Origin: Papio anubis
Taxonomy: Eukaryota; Chordata; Mammalia; Primates; Cercopithecidae
Reading direction: 5' to 3'
DNA length: 64,000 nt
NCBI RefSeq assembly: GCF_008728515.1
Contig: NC_044980.1
Location: forward strand, 60,075,590 to 60,139,589
Part shown: piece after piece, positions 62,128-64,000 of the stretch
Numbering within the stretch: the stretch's first letter is position 1
Layout: the number at the start of each line of letters is the position of its first letter
The notes under the pieces: model-generated
Seen by the model: the letters and a program-made list of their open reading frames with translations, nothing else
Databases searched by the model: none
Told to the model about the DNA's origin: nothing
Position numbers and translations under genes: made by a program

Positions 62128-62433
62128 TTTTGGTTGGTTGGTTGTTTTTGAGATGGAGTCTCACTCTGACACCCAGGCCAGAGTGCAGTGGCCTGACCTT
62201 GACTCACTGTAACCTCTGCCTCCCAGGTCCAAGCAATTCTCCTGCCTCAGCCTCCCGAGTAGCTGGAATTATAGGTGCCTGCCCCACATCCAACTAATTT
62301 TTGTATTTTTAGTAGAGATGGGGTTTCACCATATTGGCCAGGTTGGTCTCAAACTCCTGACCTCAAGTGATCCACTCGCCTCGGCCTCCCAAAATCCTGG
62401 GAATACAGGCATGAGCCACCGCACCCAGTCGAG
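62128..62433 (-). mobile_element. AluS-like element, antisense
   Basis: gagatggagtctcactctgacacccaggcc ... cctgggaatacaggcatgagccaccgcacccagtc; tail tttttggttggttggttgttttt. Exact target duplication tattaacttctt at 62116-62127 and 62434-62445. Confidence 0.95.
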
Positions 62434-62445
62434 TATTAACTTCTT

Positions 62446-63463
62446 TAATCAACATCTTAACAAGCATTGACTGTTTATTTTTTGCCAAAGATAAGCACAA
62501 AATGATTATTGAAAAACAAAGATGACTTCACCGTATTTGCTATGGAAAGAAGAACAATAATGCAAGCCAATTTATATTTTAGTCATTTGGAAATTACACA
62601 ATTTTAAAATTATCTCATGTTGGTCTTCTGTGGTACCTGAAATTCCATGAGTAGAGAGTTATTCTTTGGTTCAAAATATAAGGCAGAATTATAATAATCA
62701 ACATTTACTGATATCAGCGTAAGTGCTAAGAAACAAAACCTACACTATTTGTCTGAAGTTTAATTTGAAAGCTAGAAAACTAACATTATATATACAATTA
62801 CCCATGAGTGCAAATATTCACTTTATTTAAAACATATTCAAAATAGGAAATAAAATGTACTTCATAGATTAATTATTCCTTTATTCTTCAAGCATCAAAC
62901 TATTGTAGCTAAGTGATTAATGTCACATTTTAAAAATTTTATAATTCCATATCTAGCACAGGACTAGGACTTCACACCTTATATATACTTACAATGTGCC
63001 TTTTAAATTACAAGTTTAAAATGTCTGACAGGTTGACAGTAAGGTCGTTGTTAACTTCAGATTCATGGTTGGGTCAAATGAGCCTGATGTCTAAAGGATA
63101 CAAGACACCGGATTGCATGAATGAGTTTCTTACTCTCCGAGTATGTAATAATCAGCAGTTTTATAGCGGTGACATTTTTGGTCTCAGAGGGTGGTAAAGA
63201 AGGAGAGCATCAATAACTCCTTTGATGTGCACCTCATGTGGATTTTCATGGGTCACTCTGAAAATTTTCAGAGTGGCGTGTGTTGGTTAATCTTCTGGCC
63301 AAAAAAAAGAAAAAGCAAGTGGGGGGAGATTACTATATACTACCACAAATGAAAGACTATTCAGTGAATTGAAACAACAGTGAACTTAAATACCATAGCA
63401 TTATTATGCCTTAGAATACCTATATAACATGGGGATTAAAGTAAATAAATAAACAAATAATAT
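62446..63463. other. Intron sequence, no recognised feature
   Basis: Unique-looking. A local inverted repeat cactctgaaaattttcagagtg lies at 63254-63275. The plus frame at 62994-63197 has no recognisable product. Confidence 0.5.
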
Positions 63464-63476
63464 AATTTGTACAATA

Positions 63477-63770
63477 GGCCGAGGACGGTGGCTCACACCT
63501 GTAATCCCAGCACTTTGGGAGGCCAAGGCGGGCGGATCACCTGAGGTCAGGAGTTCGAGACCAGCCTGGCCAACGTGGCAACACCCTGTCTCTACTACAA
63601 ACACAAAAATTAGCCGGGCGTTGTGGCAGGCGCCTGTAATCCCAGCTACTTGGGAGAATGAGACAGAAGAATCGCTTGAACCCGGGAGGCGGAGGTTGCG
63701 GTGAGCCAAGATCGCGCCATTGCATTCCAGCCTGGGCTACAGAGTGAGACTCCATCTCAAAATGAATGAA

Positions 63771-63807
<37 letters not shown>
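63477..63807 (+). mobile_element. AluS, sense, with (AAAT)n tail
   Basis: ggccgaggacggtggctcacacctg ... gcgccattgcattccagcctgggctacag, tail tgaatgaataaataaa repeated to 63807. Target duplication aatttgtacaata at 63464-63476 and 63808-63820. Confidence 0.96.
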
Positions 63808-63812
<5 letters not shown>

Positions 63813-64000
63813 GTACAATAAATGTTTTCAGATTGTCACACTAAATATATCATGCAACCTGACTGTTACCATTCCTACAACTACCATCCTTCTGTAGTCC
63901 ACTGCCTCTGAAGGTTCTGATGAGGTGCAGGGGATGAAGTTATAACACTGAAACCCTCAGCCTACACTCAGTTGAGCTCCTAAACTTTTAGCTTAGGCAA

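Larger units (their letters stand above)
1..64000 (-). other. ADAMTS6: ADAMTS6 gene body (partial): introns and two exons
   Basis: The whole window appears to lie inside one minus-strand gene. The two exons give three intron stretches: 1-6435 (incomplete, runs out of the window towards the 3' part of the gene), 6542-11114 (complete) and 11159-64000 (incomplete, towards the 5' part). I looked in the non-repeat sequence of 11159-64000 for the preceding propeptide and metalloprotease exons (wording such as HHD...AVLIT or KWQKSIL in reverse complement) and did not find them, so this is inferred to be one long intron. The assignment of the outer parts to the same gene rests on this inference. Confidence 0.8.

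Noticed and set aside
1..64000. CRISPR arrays, operons, bacterial promoters, tRNA or rRNA genes
   Set aside because: None seen; tandem repeats here are minisatellites or L1 monomers without spacer structure, and the sequence is primate nuclear DNA.

Overview
The window is primate nuclear genomic DNA, almost entirely intron, and most likely from an Old World monkey (Cercopithecidae). Several Alu copies (1983-2272, 30948-31251, 45309-45610, 50973-51266) carry the right-arm wording 'gagatccggccactgcactcc', and some also carry 'ggccggagaatgg' and 'ctagccgggcgaggtgg'. I know these features from macaque/baboon AluY lineages rather than from human AluY. Nothing bacterial or viral in an infectious sense is present.

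The only host-gene coding sequence I can support is two consecutive exons of one gene on the minus strand, at 11115-11158 (44 bp) and 6436-6541 (106 bp). They join in frame and encode the end of an ADAMTS metalloprotease catalytic domain, up to the first part of the zinc-binding motif (HEIGH, then an intron-split Asn codon). The wording matches ADAMTS6 and not its paralogue ADAMTS10. Positions 1-6435 are therefore the start of the next intron, 6542-11114 is a 4.6-kb intron, and 11159-64000 is a >52-kb upstream intron in which I found no further ADAMTS exon.

Region by region: 1-2.8 kb holds L1 fragments with a strong inverted repeat, plus two Alus; 3.9-4.3 kb is a MaLR LTR; 6.4-11.2 kb is the exon-bearing part with few repeats, a tiny MADE1 remnant and an AT-rich minisatellite at 9.3-9.5 kb. 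From 15.56 to 25.65 kb lies a nested pile: an old sense L1 with a 79-bp monomer array at its 5' end, split by an MST-type LTR with a perfect 5-bp target duplication, an antisense L1PA with an intact 5' end, a 5'-truncated L1PA with a 16-bp target duplication, and an AluY. Two related L1s lie at 27.7-30.9 and 39.4-43.2 kb, the second split by a THE1-type LTR. From 43 to 64 kb there are Alus of several ages, L2/MIR/L1M fossils, a 7 x 84-bp minisatellite at 54.6-55.2 kb, and a complete two-LTR MaLR provirus at 58.35-60.71 kb. Long open frames elsewhere are explained by Alu, L1, LTR or minisatellite sequence.

I saw no convincing undescribed gene system. The best leads are the 84-bp minisatellite with open frames on both strands, the monomer array at the 5' end of the old L1, the long inverted repeat at 1246-1326, the unexplained exon-like open stretch at 57704-57996, and a full-length L1PA 5'UTR oriented the same way as the host gene.
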